A DNA stretch of 15,967 bases from Spirochaetia bacterium (GTDB lineage Bacteria > Spirochaetota > Leptospiria > Leptospirales > Leptonemataceae): NCBI GenBank assembly GCA_029880625.1, contig JAOUOA010000009.1, positions 1-15,967 on the forward strand, given 5' to 3'. Numbering within the stretch: the stretch's first letter is position 1; each line of letters starts with the position of its first letter. A model generated the notes under the pieces. That model was not told the DNA's origin. It searched no databases and worked only from the letters and a program-made list of their open reading frames with translations. The position numbers were made by a program, and so were the translations under genes. Below are positions 1-6,004 of the stretch, in pieces.

Positions 1-1
1 T

Positions 2-619
2 ACAGGTGTAGGCATTCCATCTCATGTGATTGGCAGAATTTTTGATCCGTTTTTTACAACCAGAGATATGGGGTCCGGTCTTGGGCTTTCTGTAGTTCAT
101 GGAATTATCTCAAAAATGAACGGCGAAATATTTGTATCCAGTGTACAGGGTAAAGGCACAGAATTTACAATTTATCTTCCTGTCTATTCAGCTGTTGAAG
201 GTGGTGAAAAAACGGTTCAGCCGGGAGTCTTTTCAGGATCGGTATCAGATCATAAGCCTGTAATTCTTCTTGTGGATGATGAAATTCCCATTATTAAACT
301 CATGAAACTGCTTCTTTCCAATTACGGATATTCAGTGGAGGCATTCAGCGATCCTGTAGAAGCTCTGGATGTCTTTCTTAATGATGCAGACCATTATGAT
401 CTTGTCATTACGGATATGACCATGCCCGCAATGACGGGAGATGTTCTGGCAAGAGAAATTTTATCCATACGTCCCAATCTTCCTGTGATTCTCTGTACCG
501 GGTATAATAAAAATATGTCAGATGCCTATCTTAAAAATATCGGAATCAAAGACATTATCATCAAACCGATCATCAAGCAGGATTTAATGATGAAGGTGCA
601 GAATCTTCTAAAATCCTGA
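2..619 (+). CDS. Hybrid sensor histidine kinase, C-terminal part (ATPase end plus receiver domain), 5'-truncated
   Basis: This open frame enters from the left edge in phase 2, so the gene starts upstream and the GTG at 26 is internal. The first residues read TGVGIP (G1-type box of the HATPase domain), followed by DPFFTT (F box) and GSGLGLSVVHG (G2 box). After a short linker a full receiver domain covers about visible residues 86-205, with the acidic pair in VDDE (visible residues 92-93), the phospho-acceptor Asp in ITDM (138), the conserved Thr in CTGY (166) and Lys in IKPI (188). The kinase would autophosphorylate and pass phosphate to its own receiver. Sensor, HisKA and N box lie outside the window, so the signal is unknown. 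There is no output domain after the receiver, so a further phosphotransfer partner is likely. The assignment is firm; the role is open. Confidence 0.93.
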   Translation, partial: TGVGIPSHVIGRIFDPFFTTRDMGSGLGLSVVHGIISKMNGEIFVSSVQGKGTEFTIYLPVYSAVEGGEKTVQPGVFSGSVSDHKPVILLVDDEIPIIKLMKLLLSNYGYSVEAFSDPVEALDVFLNDADHYDLVITDMTMPAMTGDVLAREILSIRPNLPVILCTGYNKNMSDAYLKNIGIKDIIIKPIIKQDLMMKVQNLLKS

Positions 620-634
620 GCCAGGGATTCCGCG

Positions 635-679
635 ACGGCCTCAACTGCCGGTTCGATGATCGATCAGGCCGTGTTTTTT
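635..679 (+). terminator. Possible intrinsic terminator after the kinase gene
   Basis: ACGGCCT (635-641) and AGGCCGT (666-672) form a perfect 7-bp inverted repeat with a 24-nt loop, followed by TGTTTTTTGA. It lies 15 nt after the kinase stop and overlaps the last codons of the convergent esterase gene. The long loop makes it weaker than a typical rho-independent terminator. It is the only terminator-like element seen at this convergent junction. Confidence 0.35.
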
Positions 680-1438
680 GAGAAATGTTTTAACTGCATT
701 GTCAAATTCTTTGAATTTAGAATAATGAAGCCAGTGATCTGCATCTTTCAGATTGAGAATTTCAGCTGCCGGGAAAAATTTGTAAATTTCCGTATGATCC
801 TTTTCGGAAACATATCCAGAAAGCCCTCCTGTTACAAAAAGGGAATTTCCTTTATACGAAAGGCCGTCAAAATCTGAAAATTCTCCGATGAACCCGGAAT
901 TTTCAAGAACCGGAACATTCAGCTTCCATCTGTAAACCCCGTTTTCATGAGACAGATTCATCTGGAGGAACTGCCGTATCGCTTTGTTTTTTACAAATTC
1001 TCTCATCGCTTCGTCAATTTGCGAGCGAGAGCTCATGGAATCCAGCTTGATTTTCAGAGATTCAAACTGGTTTCTGTGGGCCGGCAAATAATTTTTCGGC
1101 GCTATGTCCTCAATTATAACAGCGGCGGCCATTTCGGGGTTTTTCAAAACAAGAGCCATGGCGGCAAAACCACCCATGGAATGGCCGAGGATGACCGGAT
1201 TTTCAATTCGATGCTTTTCAAGAAATACTTTTAAATCTTCTCTTAGATCATTGAGCGTATGGGTCTGCATATGAGGAGATTCGCCGTGATTGCGAAGATC
1301 CGGAACGTAAACCGTCATCAATCTGGAAAGAGATTTCGCAAAAGTGATCCAGTTTTTTGACGATCCGAAAAGACCGTGCAGAATAACCAGATTTCGTCCA
1401 CTTTCGCCGTATTTTTTAAAATAAAGATCTGCCGCCAT
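641..1438 (-). CDS. Alpha/beta-hydrolase, YbfF/ABHD11-like esterase
   Basis: A 265-residue alpha/beta-hydrolase with an oxyanion-hole motif HGLFG (21-25), DLRNHGESPH (47-56), the nucleophile elbow GHSMGG with Ser87, DIAP with Asp111 and ADHW with His235. The Ser-Asp-His spacing and the DLRNHG.SPH and DIAP signatures closely match the YbfF/ABHD11 group, which hydrolyses acyl-CoA or other short ester substrates in vitro; the physiological substrate is usually unknown. There is no signal peptide, so it should be cytoplasmic. The ATG follows the SDR stop codon by only 3 nt, so the two genes are almost certainly co-transcribed; GGGAGG inside the SDR 3' end is a rather distant ribosome site. A related hydrolase such as an MhpC- or MenH-type enzyme is possible but fits the motifs less well. 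Confidence 0.88.
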   Translation of the reverse strand: MAADLYFKKYGESGRNLVILHGLFGSSKNWITFAKSLSRLMTVYVPDLRNHGESPHMQTHTLNDLREDLKVFLEKHRIENPVILGHSMGGFAAMALVLKNPEMAAAVIIEDIAPKNYLPAHRNQFESLKIKLDSMSSRSQIDEAMREFVKNKAIRQFLQMNLSHENGVYRWKLNVPVLENSGFIGEFSDFDGLSYKGNSLFVTGGLSGYVSEKDHTEIYKFFPAAEILNLKDADHWLHYSKFKEFDNAVKTFLKKHGLIDHRTGS

Positions 1439-1441
1439 TGA

Positions 1442-2146
1442 TCAGAGCTGTCCTCCCGGTACGGGAATGGATGCGCCGGTTACACCGCGTCCATTTTCTG
1501 AAGCAAGAAAACGCATCAGTTCTGCAATGGATTGTGGACTGACCCATTTTGAAAAATCAGCATCGGGCATAGCCTTCCGGTTTGCCGGGGTATCAAGCAT
1601 AGCAGGAAGAATGGAATTTGCTGTTACGCCTGAATCTTTTCCTTCTTCTGCAACAGCTCTTGTGAGACTGATGACGCCGGCTTTCGCAGCAGCATAGGGA
1701 ATGCTGCCTGCTGAATTTGAATTTGCAGCAATGGAGCCAATATTAATGATGCATCCTGATTTTTGTTTTTTCATCTGTGCAAAAGCATATTTACAGGTCA
1801 GAAAAACGGTTTTTAAATTCAAATTGAACATTTTATCCAGATCAGACAGATCGGTTTGAGAAATATCCTTCCCTCCAGTCCAGCCTCCCACGGTATTGAT
1901 TAAAACTTCAATCGAGCCCATTTCATTTACAGCCCGTTCTGTCATCTTTTGAACTTCTGATTCATCCATTAAATTTACCGCCATGCCTGAAATTTGATCT
2001 GATGATGCGCTTATCTGGTCAATTGCCGCCTGGTTGATATCGCAAATAAAGATTCTGTACCCTTCTTTGAGGAATGTTTCGGTAACCCGGCTTCCCAGAG
2101 CCCCTGTCCCTCCAGTAATGATTGCTGTTTTTTTTATCTCTGACAT
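1442..2146 (-). CDS. Short-chain dehydrogenase/reductase (SDR family), probably NAD-dependent
   Basis: A classical SDR of 234 residues. Visible motifs are the cofactor loop TGGTGALG (11-18), a variant NTVGG in place of NNAG (84-88), structural Asn110, catalytic Ser138 in NIGS, and YAAAK with Tyr151 and Lys155. The Asp at the end of the second strand (Asp36 in ICD) usually favours NAD(H) over NADP(H). The frame stays open upstream to 2212, but I chose the ATG at 2146 because AGGAG (2153-2157) sits 6 nt before it and because the protein then starts directly at the first Rossmann strand. The substrate cannot be read; the C-terminal GASIPVPGGQL resembles 3-oxoacyl-ACP reductase-like members. It leads a two-gene unit with the downstream esterase, suggesting that the pair acts on a related alcohol/ketone and ester substrate. 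Confidence 0.9.
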   Translation of the reverse strand: MSEIKKTAIITGGTGALGSRVTETFLKEGYRIFICDINQAAIDQISASSDQISGMAVNLMDESEVQKMTERAVNEMGSIEVLINTVGGWTGGKDISQTDLSDLDKMFNLNLKTVFLTCKYAFAQMKKQKSGCIINIGSIAANSNSAGSIPYAAAKAGVISLTRAVAEEGKDSGVTANSILPAMLDTPANRKAMPDADFSKWVSPQSIAELMRFLASENGRGVTGASIPVPGGQL

Positions 2147-2173
2147 GAAAAGCTCCTGAAAAGTATTTGCATA

Positions 2174-2202
2174 AATAAGGCTTAAAAAAATCAAATCGTC
2201 AA
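2174..2202 (-). promoter_or_regulatory. Possible promoter of the SDR-esterase unit
   Basis: On the minus strand TTGACG (2202-2197) is followed after 17 nt by CTTATT (2179-2174), about 28 nt before the chosen SDR start. The -35 hexamer is good and the -10 poor, so this is a weak prediction. It lies in the 83-nt divergent gap shared with the DUF5715-like gene. Confidence 0.3.
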
Positions 2203-2229
2203 TCATTTCCACTTGGAGAACTGCTACTT

Positions 2230-3042
2230 TTGAAAGGAAAAATCTTTATCTTTACGGGAATCATGCTCTTTACACTGGGAACGGCTGCTTCCGGAATCTT
2301 TTTTGCCGGAAAAAGCATTGTTTCCGATGTGAACGGTTATCTGGAGAATGCTTATAAAGTTGAGAGAGCTTTTATTGAAAACTTTCCCACCTATGAGGAT
2401 TATGCAACCTCCGGCAAAGAACAAACCCTGCGGAAATTTCTGCTCAATGATCACCTGAAAATTGCTTCTTCAAAAATGAAGCCTCTTGCCTCTGACGAAG
2501 AGATTGAATTGCTTGTGAATGAGGAAAAACTTGTTTTCGTTCAGGTTGGAAAAGATGTTCCTTTTTATTTCTACAATGTTCCCAAAAAATATCGTTACAT
2601 GACTCCTGAAACTCTGAAAGGTCTGGAAATGATTGCCGGGCGTTTTCAGGAAGTTCTGAAAAGAAAAAAAGATGTACCCATGGTAAAAATTGCCGTTTCC
2701 TCTGCAGTCAGACCCGATTCCTACCAGAAAAAGCTGCGGACGAAAAATCAAAATGCATCATTTGTCTCATCGCACAGCTACGGAGTGAGTTTTGACATTT
2801 TCTACGACGATTTTTTTATCAAGCTTGCTGAGCCCGACGGCAGTCTTTATATTTCCCGTTCCATTCAGGACTCTCTGCGGAGGCAGCTTGGATTCCTGCT
2901 GGGCGATTCTCTTCGAAGACAACTTCGTGCCATGCTCATGGAAACTCTGATTGAGCTTCAGAACGAAGGAAAAATCTATGCCATTCTGGAAAAACGGCAG
3001 AAATGCTATCATGTTACGGTTTTGTCTGCCGGTTCTGATTGA
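2230..3042 (+). CDS. DUF5715/peptidase M15-like membrane-anchored protein, putative zinc peptidase
   Basis: A 270-residue protein with an N-terminal hydrophobic segment (about 5-26) that acts as a signal anchor or signal peptide, so the rest should lie outside the cytoplasmic membrane. The C-terminal half has AVRPDSYQKKLR..N.NAS (159-177), then SSHSYGVSFD with His182 and Asp189, and a late CYH with His261. SxHxxGxxxD plus a later His is the zinc-binding layout of M15 (VanY/MepA-type) D-Ala-D-Ala peptidases, and the YQ..LR..N.NAS.SSH string is what I recall for DUF5715. Peptidoglycan cleavage is an inference. Translation most likely starts at TTG 2230, with GGAG at 2216-2219; the next ATG would cut into the membrane segment. 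DSLRRQL occurs twice (214-220, 226-232). The last 29 nt overlap the convergent TPR gene. Confidence 0.75.
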   Translation: MKGKIFIFTGIMLFTLGTAASGIFFAGKSIVSDVNGYLENAYKVERAFIENFPTYEDYATSGKEQTLRKFLLNDHLKIASSKMKPLASDEEIELLVNEEKLVFVQVGKDVPFYFYNVPKKYRYMTPETLKGLEMIAGRFQEVLKRKKDVPMVKIAVSSAVRPDSYQKKLRTKNQNASFVSSHSYGVSFDIFYDDFFIKLAEPDGSLYISRSIQDSLRRQLGFLLGDSLRRQLRAMLMETLIELQNEGKIYAILEKRQKCYHVTVLSAGSD

Positions 3043-3922
3043 CTTTTTTCGCATGGAACAGATATTTCAGAGCTTTTTCAGAATCTCCGTTAAAAAGATG
3101 CAGAAGACTTAAATCTACAAGATCTTTCATATCTTCTTTGTGTTCGGATTCGTCTGCTTTTCTGGATTCTTTTTTCCTCATTTCAATTTTCTGCTTCAAC
3201 TGCGTATTTTTTTCCTGAATTTTATCCTTTGTTTGAGCGAAGAATTTTTCATATTCTCTGCCGGCTTCCTGTTTCGCCTGCTTGAGATGAGAGGTAAATG
3301 AAGTGAATTTTTCTGATTTTTTTGAAAGATCCGTATAGAGATCCAGAGAATCGTCTATTCGATTCAATTTTAACAGCAGACCCGCTTTCAGGTCACGGAA
3401 TGATATATCTTCAGGCGAAAGAGAAAGATAACGATCCGCTATGCCGAGGGCTTCTTCGTATTTTTCGGTTTCGCTTTTAAGAATGCACATTCCCAGATGC
3501 GCCATTCGGTTATTTTTATCAAGGGTCAGAACATTTTTAAAATAAATTTCAGCCTTGCTCTGTCTGTCCGTTTTACCGTAAAGGTATGCAAGCAGAAGAT
3601 GCGCCCGAACCATTTTTCGCTCCAGCTTCAGAGCTTTAATCAGGTAGCTTTCCGCTTCTTTGAATTTTTCCAGGCGAAAAAATTCCCCGGCCATATTAAA
3701 ATAAATGGCGGCATCCTGTCCGAGGTCCAGAGCCTGTTTGTAAAATCCCAGGGCCAGATCCGGCTGCCCCATTTCCGAGTAAAGAGCGCCCAGATTCTGA
3801 AATGCCGGACGGTAGGAAGGATCCTCTTTTACTGTTTCCTGGTAATACTTTACTGCTTCCATTTTTTTTCCCGCTTTTTCTGCTAAAAGACCCTGTTTGA
3901 AATATTGATGAGCCTGATTCAT
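3014..3922 (-). CDS. TPR-repeat protein with a charged C-terminal segment
   Basis: Using the ATG at 3922, the product has 302 residues. At least five consecutive TPR units of about 34 residues can be seen (roughly 1-36, 37-70, 71-103, 104-137, 138-172), with the usual small/aromatic pattern such as AFQNLGALYSEMG. A Lys/Glu-rich, probably helical stretch follows (about 205-262), then one degenerate repeat near the C-terminus (DLSLLHLFNGDSEKALKYL). No signal peptide is seen, so a cytoplasmic scaffold role is likely; partners are unknown. An in-frame TTG at 3934 would add four residues, and neither start has a clear Shine-Dalgarno sequence. The gene lies 66 nt after nadC on the same strand. Its stop codon lies inside the 3' end of the convergent DUF5715-like gene. 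Confidence 0.85.
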   Translation of the reverse strand: MNQAHQYFKQGLLAEKAGKKMEAVKYYQETVKEDPSYRPAFQNLGALYSEMGQPDLALGFYKQALDLGQDAAIYFNMAGEFFRLEKFKEAESYLIKALKLERKMVRAHLLLAYLYGKTDRQSKAEIYFKNVLTLDKNNRMAHLGMCILKSETEKYEEALGIADRYLSLSPEDISFRDLKAGLLLKLNRIDDSLDLYTDLSKKSEKFTSFTSHLKQAKQEAGREYEKFFAQTKDKIQEKNTQLKQKIEMRKKESRKADESEHKEDMKDLVDLSLLHLFNGDSEKALKYLFHAKKVNQNRQTKP

Positions 3923-3988
3923 GATATGATTCAAATATCGGTGTTTTTTACGATTTAACTGCGGGATTTCTTGATTGTCAGAGGTTGA

Positions 3989-4897
3989 TCAATATGATTT
4001 TATTTTTGAAAAGTCCATGGAAATGTCAAGAAAACGCGTGGTATGGGTTAAATATCCCATGCTGATTCCCAGATGCCCGTATTCTTTGAATTCCTGAAGT
4101 TTTTTCGGCGTCATACTTCCGGAAAGTTCTATAAAAGGAGGATTTTCATATTTCTGAATCAGTGCAAACGCATGTTTGAGATTTTCATGGTCCATATTGT
4201 CCAGCATGACTACATCCACATTGTTTTCAAGAGCAGTTTCAAGCTGGTCTTGATTTTCGACCTCAACTTCAATGGGAAGACCTGGCTTCTTCTTCAGGAT
4301 CTTATTAATTGCATTTTGAAGACTGCCGCTTGCTGCAATATGATTATCCTTGATCATCGCCATATCGCTTAAATGGATTCTATGATTGCTTCCGCCTCCG
4401 CAGAAAACTGCGTATTTTGCAAGTTTTCGGTATCCGGGAAGAGTTTTTCTTGTATCAAGAACGATTACATTGTCCGGCGCAGATTTTAATGCCTCTGCTG
4501 TTACCGTACTGATCCCGCTTAAATACTGGACAAAATTTAAAATTACCCTTTCCAGGCGAAGGAGTGAGATATAAGACCCTTCCAGCTCAAAAAGAGTATC
4601 GCCGGAATTGAAAGAAAGCGCATCTCTGTAAATGGGCCTGAAAGCAACTGTCTTTCCGGTTATCTGCAGAAAGATTTCAAGAATGAATTCAACAAGGGGC
4701 ATTCCGCATAAGATTCCGCTTTCTTTTGCAACAGCCCTGGCCGTACCCCGGTCGATTTCTGAAAAGATGGATTCCGATGTAGGATCGCCTGCAGGCGCGT
4801 CTTCTTCAAGGGCAAGCCGAATTAAGGTTTCGCAGTCTTTCAGGTGAATTTCAGATACTGGTTGTGTATAATGTCTCTGCTGCATTGTCCGATACAT
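3989..4897 (-). CDS. nadC: Nicotinate-nucleotide pyrophosphorylase (carboxylating), quinolinate phosphoribosyltransferase
   Basis: This cytoplasmic enzyme converts quinolinate and PRPP to nicotinate mononucleotide, CO2 and pyrophosphate in de novo NAD synthesis. The 302 residues cover the full family length, with an N-terminal EEDAPAGDPTS (31-41), ERVILNF (116-122) leading into YLSGIST, DTRKTLPGYR (148-157), GGGSNHR (167-173), MIKDNH (181-186), EVEVEN (210-215), VMLDNM (230-235), ELSGSM (257-262) and a final LDISMDF. All match NadC, including the Arg, Lys, Glu and Asp positions that bind quinolinate and PRPP. Neither nadA nor nadB is adjacent, so the pathway genes are dispersed or the precursor comes from elsewhere. 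The start is ATG 4897; a second in-frame ATG four codons later is possible because no strong Shine-Dalgarno is seen. Confidence 0.97.
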   Translation of the reverse strand: MYRTMQQRHYTQPVSEIHLKDCETLIRLALEEDAPAGDPTSESIFSEIDRGTARAVAKESGILCGMPLVEFILEIFLQITGKTVAFRPIYRDALSFNSGDTLFELEGSYISLLRLERVILNFVQYLSGISTVTAEALKSAPDNVIVLDTRKTLPGYRKLAKYAVFCGGGSNHRIHLSDMAMIKDNHIAASGSLQNAINKILKKKPGLPIEVEVENQDQLETALENNVDVVMLDNMDHENLKHAFALIQKYENPPFIELSGSMTPKKLQEFKEYGHLGISMGYLTHTTRFLDISMDFSKIKSY

Positions 4898-4996
4898 GGT
4901 CTGCTTGATTTGACGAAAAGACAGTCCAAACAGGAGAAATTTTATTATCGGAATTGTTCTGTAAAGCTTTTATTTGGAGAATTTTGATTCGATTTT

Positions 4997-5395
4997 TCAG
5001 CGGCTGTAGTATCTACCGGGAGGAAGGCGCTCTGGAACTCTGTCCAGTTTTACGTTTACTTTTCTGACATTATGGTCCAGGTTGATTTTAATTACATCCA
5101 GGGTGACAACGGTTCCGGGTCTTAATGCCTGAATTTTTTCTTTCATTGTGAGAATCCCCGCAATGGTTTGTCCGTTTACTTTTAAGATCAAATCACCTAC
5201 ATTGAGTTCAGCCTTTTCAGCAGGGCTGTTCTGAAATACTTCCATAATGACAACCCCGCCCCTGTCAGAAGTAGTGTAAAGAATCCCCATATAGGCTGTA
5301 TGATTGTCTTCAGTATTTTTTTGGGTGACACTGGATGAAGAACAGTGCAGGGAAAGGATGATAAGAAAAAATAAACCCGGAATTAATCGCAACAT
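4997..5395 (-). CDS. Small PDZ-domain lipoprotein
   Basis: A 132-residue protein whose N-terminus MLRLIPGLFFLIILSLHC ends in a Cys followed by Ser residues, as in a lipoprotein signal with Cys18 as the lipidated residue. The lipobox (SLHC) is relaxed, with Leu at -2 and -4 and His at -1, which resembles spirochaetal more than enterobacterial lipoboxes. A PDZ domain follows at about 35-122, with the carboxylate-binding region GGVVIMEV, SPAEKAEL and VGDLILKVNG. PDZ domains bind C-terminal or extended peptides; unlike DegP or Ctp proteins this one carries no protease domain, so it may be an adaptor or a substrate-binding envelope protein. It sits between the lysine-rich gene and nadC on the same strand, 82 nt after the former. 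No clear Shine-Dalgarno precedes the ATG. Confidence 0.85.
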   Translation of the reverse strand: MLRLIPGLFFLIILSLHCSSSSVTQKNTEDNHTAYMGILYTTSDRGGVVIMEVFQNSPAEKAELNVGDLILKVNGQTIAGILTMKEKIQALRPGTVVTLDVIKINLDHNVRKVNVKLDRVPERLPPGRYYSR

Positions 5396-5433
5396 GGTTA
5401 AAATATCGGTTAAATCCGGGTTTACATGACTCA

Positions 5434-5457
5434 GAATCAGCTTTTAAAGGCTGATTC
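5434..5457 (-). other. Perfect 8-bp hairpin between the lysine-rich gene and the PDZ gene
   Basis: GAATCAGC (5434-5441) and GCTGATTC (5450-5457) are perfect inverted repeats around an 8-nt loop. No T-run follows on either strand, so this is not a standard rho-independent terminator. It lies 20 nt after the lysine-rich stop and 38 nt before the PDZ start, where it could be an RNA-processing or mRNA-stabilising hairpin or a protein-binding site. Confidence 0.5.
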
Positions 5458-5477
5458 CGGGATCAGAAGAATATAAT

Positions 5478-5738
5478 TTATCGTTTTTTCTTCTTTTTAG
5501 CTGCTTTTTTCTTTCCGGACTTCTTTTTCGCTGACTTTTTGACAGCTTTTTTCTTGGTCACTTTCTTTTTTGCAGTCTTTTTTCTGGCAGGCTTTTTCCA
5601 GTTTTTTCTGTACGCCTGGTCAGAGATCTGCTTGGGGTTCAGACCGTATTTAGGAGCAATTTCAGCCGGTTCTTTCCCTGCTGAATATTCCTTCTGGATC
5701 TGAGCTTTTTGTTTCGGATTGAGATCTGCCCAATTCAT
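5478..5738 (-). CDS. Lysine-rich protein with HTH-like N-terminus and histone H1-like tail
   Basis: An 86-residue protein. Residues 1-48 look like a compact helix-turn-helix (QKEYSAGKEPAEIAPKYGL, then NPKQISDQAYRKNW). Residues about 49-86 are almost only Lys, Ala, Ser and Thr in irregular KKxxKKK repeats, as in eukaryotic H1 tails and bacterial H1-like proteins (Hc1, BpH1, AlgP-type). A DNA-binding or nucleoid-associated role follows from composition and is not proven. The start is well supported: AGGAG lies 7 nt upstream of the ATG. A good promoter with a palindromic spacer lies about 60 nt upstream on the minus strand. It heads the minus-strand run lysine-rich, PDZ, nadC, TPR. I do not recognise a named family; a role in RNA or ribosome binding is also possible given the basic tail. 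Confidence 0.85.
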   Translation of the reverse strand: MNWADLNPKQKAQIQKEYSAGKEPAEIAPKYGLNPKQISDQAYRKNWKKPARKKTAKKKVTKKKAVKKSAKKKSGKKKAAKKKKKR

Positions 5739-5797
5739 GTATTTTCTCCTGCGATTCTTTTCGGACTCATCGCGGCGAAGAGTCCATTTAGTGGTTA

Positions 5798-5825
5798 TTT
5801 ATAGATACATCCTTAAAAGGATCAA
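5798..5825 (-). promoter_or_regulatory. Promoter of the lysine-rich gene, with palindromic operator candidate
   Basis: On the minus strand TTGATC (5825-5820), a 16-nt spacer and TATAAA (5803-5798) resemble a sigma-70-type promoter, with the -10 about 60 nt before the ATG. A perfect palindrome, ATCCTT-AA-AAGGAT (5809-5822), covers much of the spacer and the end of the -35. That is a position where a repressor, possibly the HTH protein itself, would block RNA polymerase. Confidence 0.5.
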
Positions 5826-5875
5826 TAACTTTTTATTATTTTCAGCAATATTTTGTGATTTTTTTTATATTTTTA

Positions 5876-5943
5876 GGCGAACGCAGTTTTTGAGGGCAAA
5901 ATTTCGCTTTTTACGGCGTACGCAGAGGGCGATATTGCTTTTT
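5876..5943. repeat. Imperfect tandem repeat upstream of the symporter promoter
   Basis: Three blocks recur in the same order: GGCGAACGCAG (5876-5886) and GGCGTACGCAG (5915-5925); AGGGC (5893-5897 and 5926-5930); GCTTTTT (5906-5912 and 5937-5943). The copies are 39, 33 and 31 nt apart, so the second unit is slightly shorter. The array ends just before the -35 of the symporter gene and may be a regulator-binding region or the remains of a duplication. Confidence 0.5.
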
Positions 5944-5946
5944 GGA

Positions 5947-5976
5947 TTGACATAATCTTTAGATCTGTATCAATAT
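5947..5976 (+). promoter_or_regulatory. Probable promoter of the NSS symporter gene
   Basis: A consensus -35 TTGACA (5947-5952) is followed by weak -10 candidates, TATCAA (5968-5973, 15-nt spacer) or CAATAT (5971-5976, 18-nt spacer). Transcription would begin near 5980, leaving a leader of about 25 nt before the Shine-Dalgarno-supported start at 6005. Confidence 0.5.
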
Positions 5977-5993
5977 GACACATGAATTTTTCC

Positions 5994-5998
5994 AGGAG
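5994..5998 (+). promoter_or_regulatory. Ribosome binding site fixing the symporter start
   Basis: AGGAG lies 6 nt before ATG 6005. The upstream in-frame ATG at 5975 has no such site and overlaps the predicted promoter, so 6005 is preferred. Confidence 0.8.
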
Positions 5999-6004
5999 AA
6001 GCGT

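Noticed and set aside
650..668. GGTTCGATGATC resembles a tRNA T-arm
   Set aside because: No matching acceptor, D or anticodon arms surround it, and it lies at the coding 3' end of the esterase gene and in the loop of the candidate terminator.
656..1234. Plus-strand open frames opposite the esterase gene
   Set aside because: They mirror the minus-strand codons of a gene with an intact catalytic triad and have no ribosome sites or motifs.
2147..2212. 22-residue N-terminal extension of the SDR
   Set aside because: ATG 2146 has AGGAG at ideal spacing and places the cofactor loop at the usual distance from the start; the extension overlaps the likely promoter.
5490..5600. Low-complexity repeats as a CRISPR-like or tandem-repeat array
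   Set aside because: The repetition comes from Lys and Ala codons of the lysine-rich tail; there are no uniform repeats or spacers.
5719..5955. 78-codon plus-strand frame across the divergent region before the symporter
   Set aside because: It overlaps the lysine-rich start and both promoters, has odd composition and no ribosome site.
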